A stretch of DNA of 64,000 nucleotides from Burkholderia sp. lig30. Lineage in GTDB: Bacteria; Pseudomonadota; Gammaproteobacteria; Burkholderiales; Burkholderiaceae. The position numbers and the translations under genes are program-made. The stretch lies in NCBI RefSeq assembly GCF_000687455.2, contig NZ_JGVW01000049.1, positions 62,001-126,000 on the forward strand, given 5' to 3'. The notes below the pieces were generated by a model. That model saw nothing but the letters and a program-made list of their open reading frames with translations, was not told where the DNA came from and searched no databases. Positions 63,423 through 64,000 of the stretch are shown here, piece after piece; within the stretch, counting starts at the first letter, position 1; each line of letters begins with the position of its first letter.

Positions 63423-63920
63423 ATGACCGAGTCAGTTTTTCCCCTTCCCGCCGACGCGGACAACACGCTCCCGCCGATCGAACAGATCATCCCCCATCGC
63501 GGGACGATGCTGCTGCTCGACGCGGTCGCCACGTGCAGCGACGAATCGCTGACCGCGCTTGCGACGGTGCGCGGCGACGCGTGGTACGCCGATGCCGACG
63601 GTGCGATGCCGGCATGGATCGGCATCGAACTGATGGCGCAGGCGATCGCGGCCCATGTCGGGCTGCTGTCGATGCGTGCCGGCGAACGTGTGCGGCCCGG
63701 CGTGCTGCTGGGCACGCGCCGCTATGAGGCGCTCACGCCGGCATTCGCCCGCGACGCCCGGTTGCGCATTTCGGTGCACGAGCTGCTGCGCGGCGACGAA
63801 GGCCACGGCGCGTACGGATGCCGGATCGAACACGATGGCGCGGTGTGTGCCGAAGCGATCGTGAAGGTCTATCAGCCGCGCGATTTCCAGTCATTTATCG
63901 AGGAGAGTTCCAAGCCATGA
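63423..63920 (+). CDS. apeP: hotdog 3-hydroxyacyl-ACP dehydratase of the aryl-polyene operon
   Basis: The 165-residue protein has the ApeP/FabZ-like pattern IEQIIPHRGTMLLLDAV (active-site histidine) and the dehydratase helix WIGIELMAQAIAAHVG. It would pair with the hotdog domain fused to the ligase. Start ATG 63423; an in-frame upstream ATG-less extension is not needed. Its stop overlaps the ketoreductase ATG. Confidence 0.85.
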   Translation: MTESVFPLPADADNTLPPIEQIIPHRGTMLLLDAVATCSDESLTALATVRGDAWYADADGAMPAWIGIELMAQAIAAHVGLLSMRAGERVRPGVLLGTRRYEALTPAFARDARLRISVHELLRGDEGHGAYGCRIEHDGAVCAEAIVKVYQPRDFQSFIEESSKP

Positions 63921-64000
63921 GCCGGCGCGTTCTCATTACCGGCGCAAGCCGTGGCATCGGCCGCGCGATCGCCTGTCAACTGGCTGCGGACGGCTTTGCC
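63917..64000 (+). CDS. apeQ: 3-oxoacyl-ACP reductase (SDR), N-terminal part, cut by the window edge
   Basis: Only 28 codons are visible: MSRRVLITGASRGIGRAIA and QLAADGFA. TGASRGIG is the NADPH-binding motif of short-chain dehydrogenase-type FabG enzymes. The ATG overlaps the dehydratase stop. The rest, and probably further operon genes, lie beyond the right edge. Confidence 0.85.
   Translation, partial: MSRRVLITGASRGIGRAIACQLAADGFA

Overview
The window is high-GC beta-proteobacterial DNA and almost certainly comes from a Burkholderia chromosome, most likely the Burkholderia cepacia complex. The gene content and order support this: gatCAB divergent from mreBCD-mrdA-rodA, a def-fmt-lysE-htpX-rsmB-DUF4390-ntrY-ntrX run, a phnR/phnA/phnY phosphonoacetate locus, and a QueE with the CX14CX2C cluster motif known from B. 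multivorans. Assignments are from reading translations and motifs; no database search was run.

Positions 1-15.3 kb hold housekeeping genes: partial ppk2, the gatCAB amidotransferase operon, the rod-shape/elongasome operon mreB-mreC-mreD-mrdA-rodA, a Sel1-repeat protein coupled to a HpaI-type aldolase, the 7-deazaguanine genes queC-queE-queD, and tRNA-Phe(GAA). Positions 15.3-23.8 kb form one long minus-strand block: peptide deformylase and formyltransferase, a LysE exporter, HtpX, RsmB, a DUF4390 protein and an NtrY/NtrX-like two-component pair, several with overlapping start and stop codons. Positions 23.9-32.5 kb carry dprA, a thioredoxin-like protein, topB with a lysine/alanine-rich tail, a LysR gene divergent from a D-2-hydroxyacid dehydrogenase (with a perfect 11-bp inverted repeat between them), a patatin-like phospholipase and a PaaI-type thioesterase.

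Positions 32.67-36.73 kb are the accessory part. An intact tRNA-Lys(CUU) is followed by a truncated integrase, a RES-domain protein, an AT-rich GIY-YIG-like gene and a degenerate second copy of the tRNA 3' half 3,095 bp downstream: a small decayed genomic island. Just beyond lie a long palindrome, an intact excisionase-like antitoxin and the first about 15 codons of its PIN-toxin partner.

Positions 36.7-50.3 kb contain the phosphonoacetate genes phnY, phnA and phnR with two clear promoters, a porin, gshA, alkA-ada, a candidate small RNA with two anti-Shine-Dalgarno motifs, a VOC protein, yaeQ, speG and several small proteins including a 39-residue lipoprotein. From 51.06 kb to the right edge runs a tightly overlapping plus-strand operon for an aryl-polyene-type lipid: a chain-length-factor-like ketosynthase, acyltransferase, two acyl carrier proteins, membrane protein, AMP-ligase fused to a hotdog dehydratase domain, glycosyltransferase/acyltransferase fusion, MIO ammonia-lyase, thioesterase, LolA-like protein, MMPL exporter, ketosynthase, dehydratase and the start of a ketoreductase. 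The ammonia-lyase would supply the aryl starter, the ligase and ACPs load it, KS/CLF, KR and dehydratases extend it, and the glycosyl/acyl-transferase, LolA-like protein and MMPL pump would attach and export the product.
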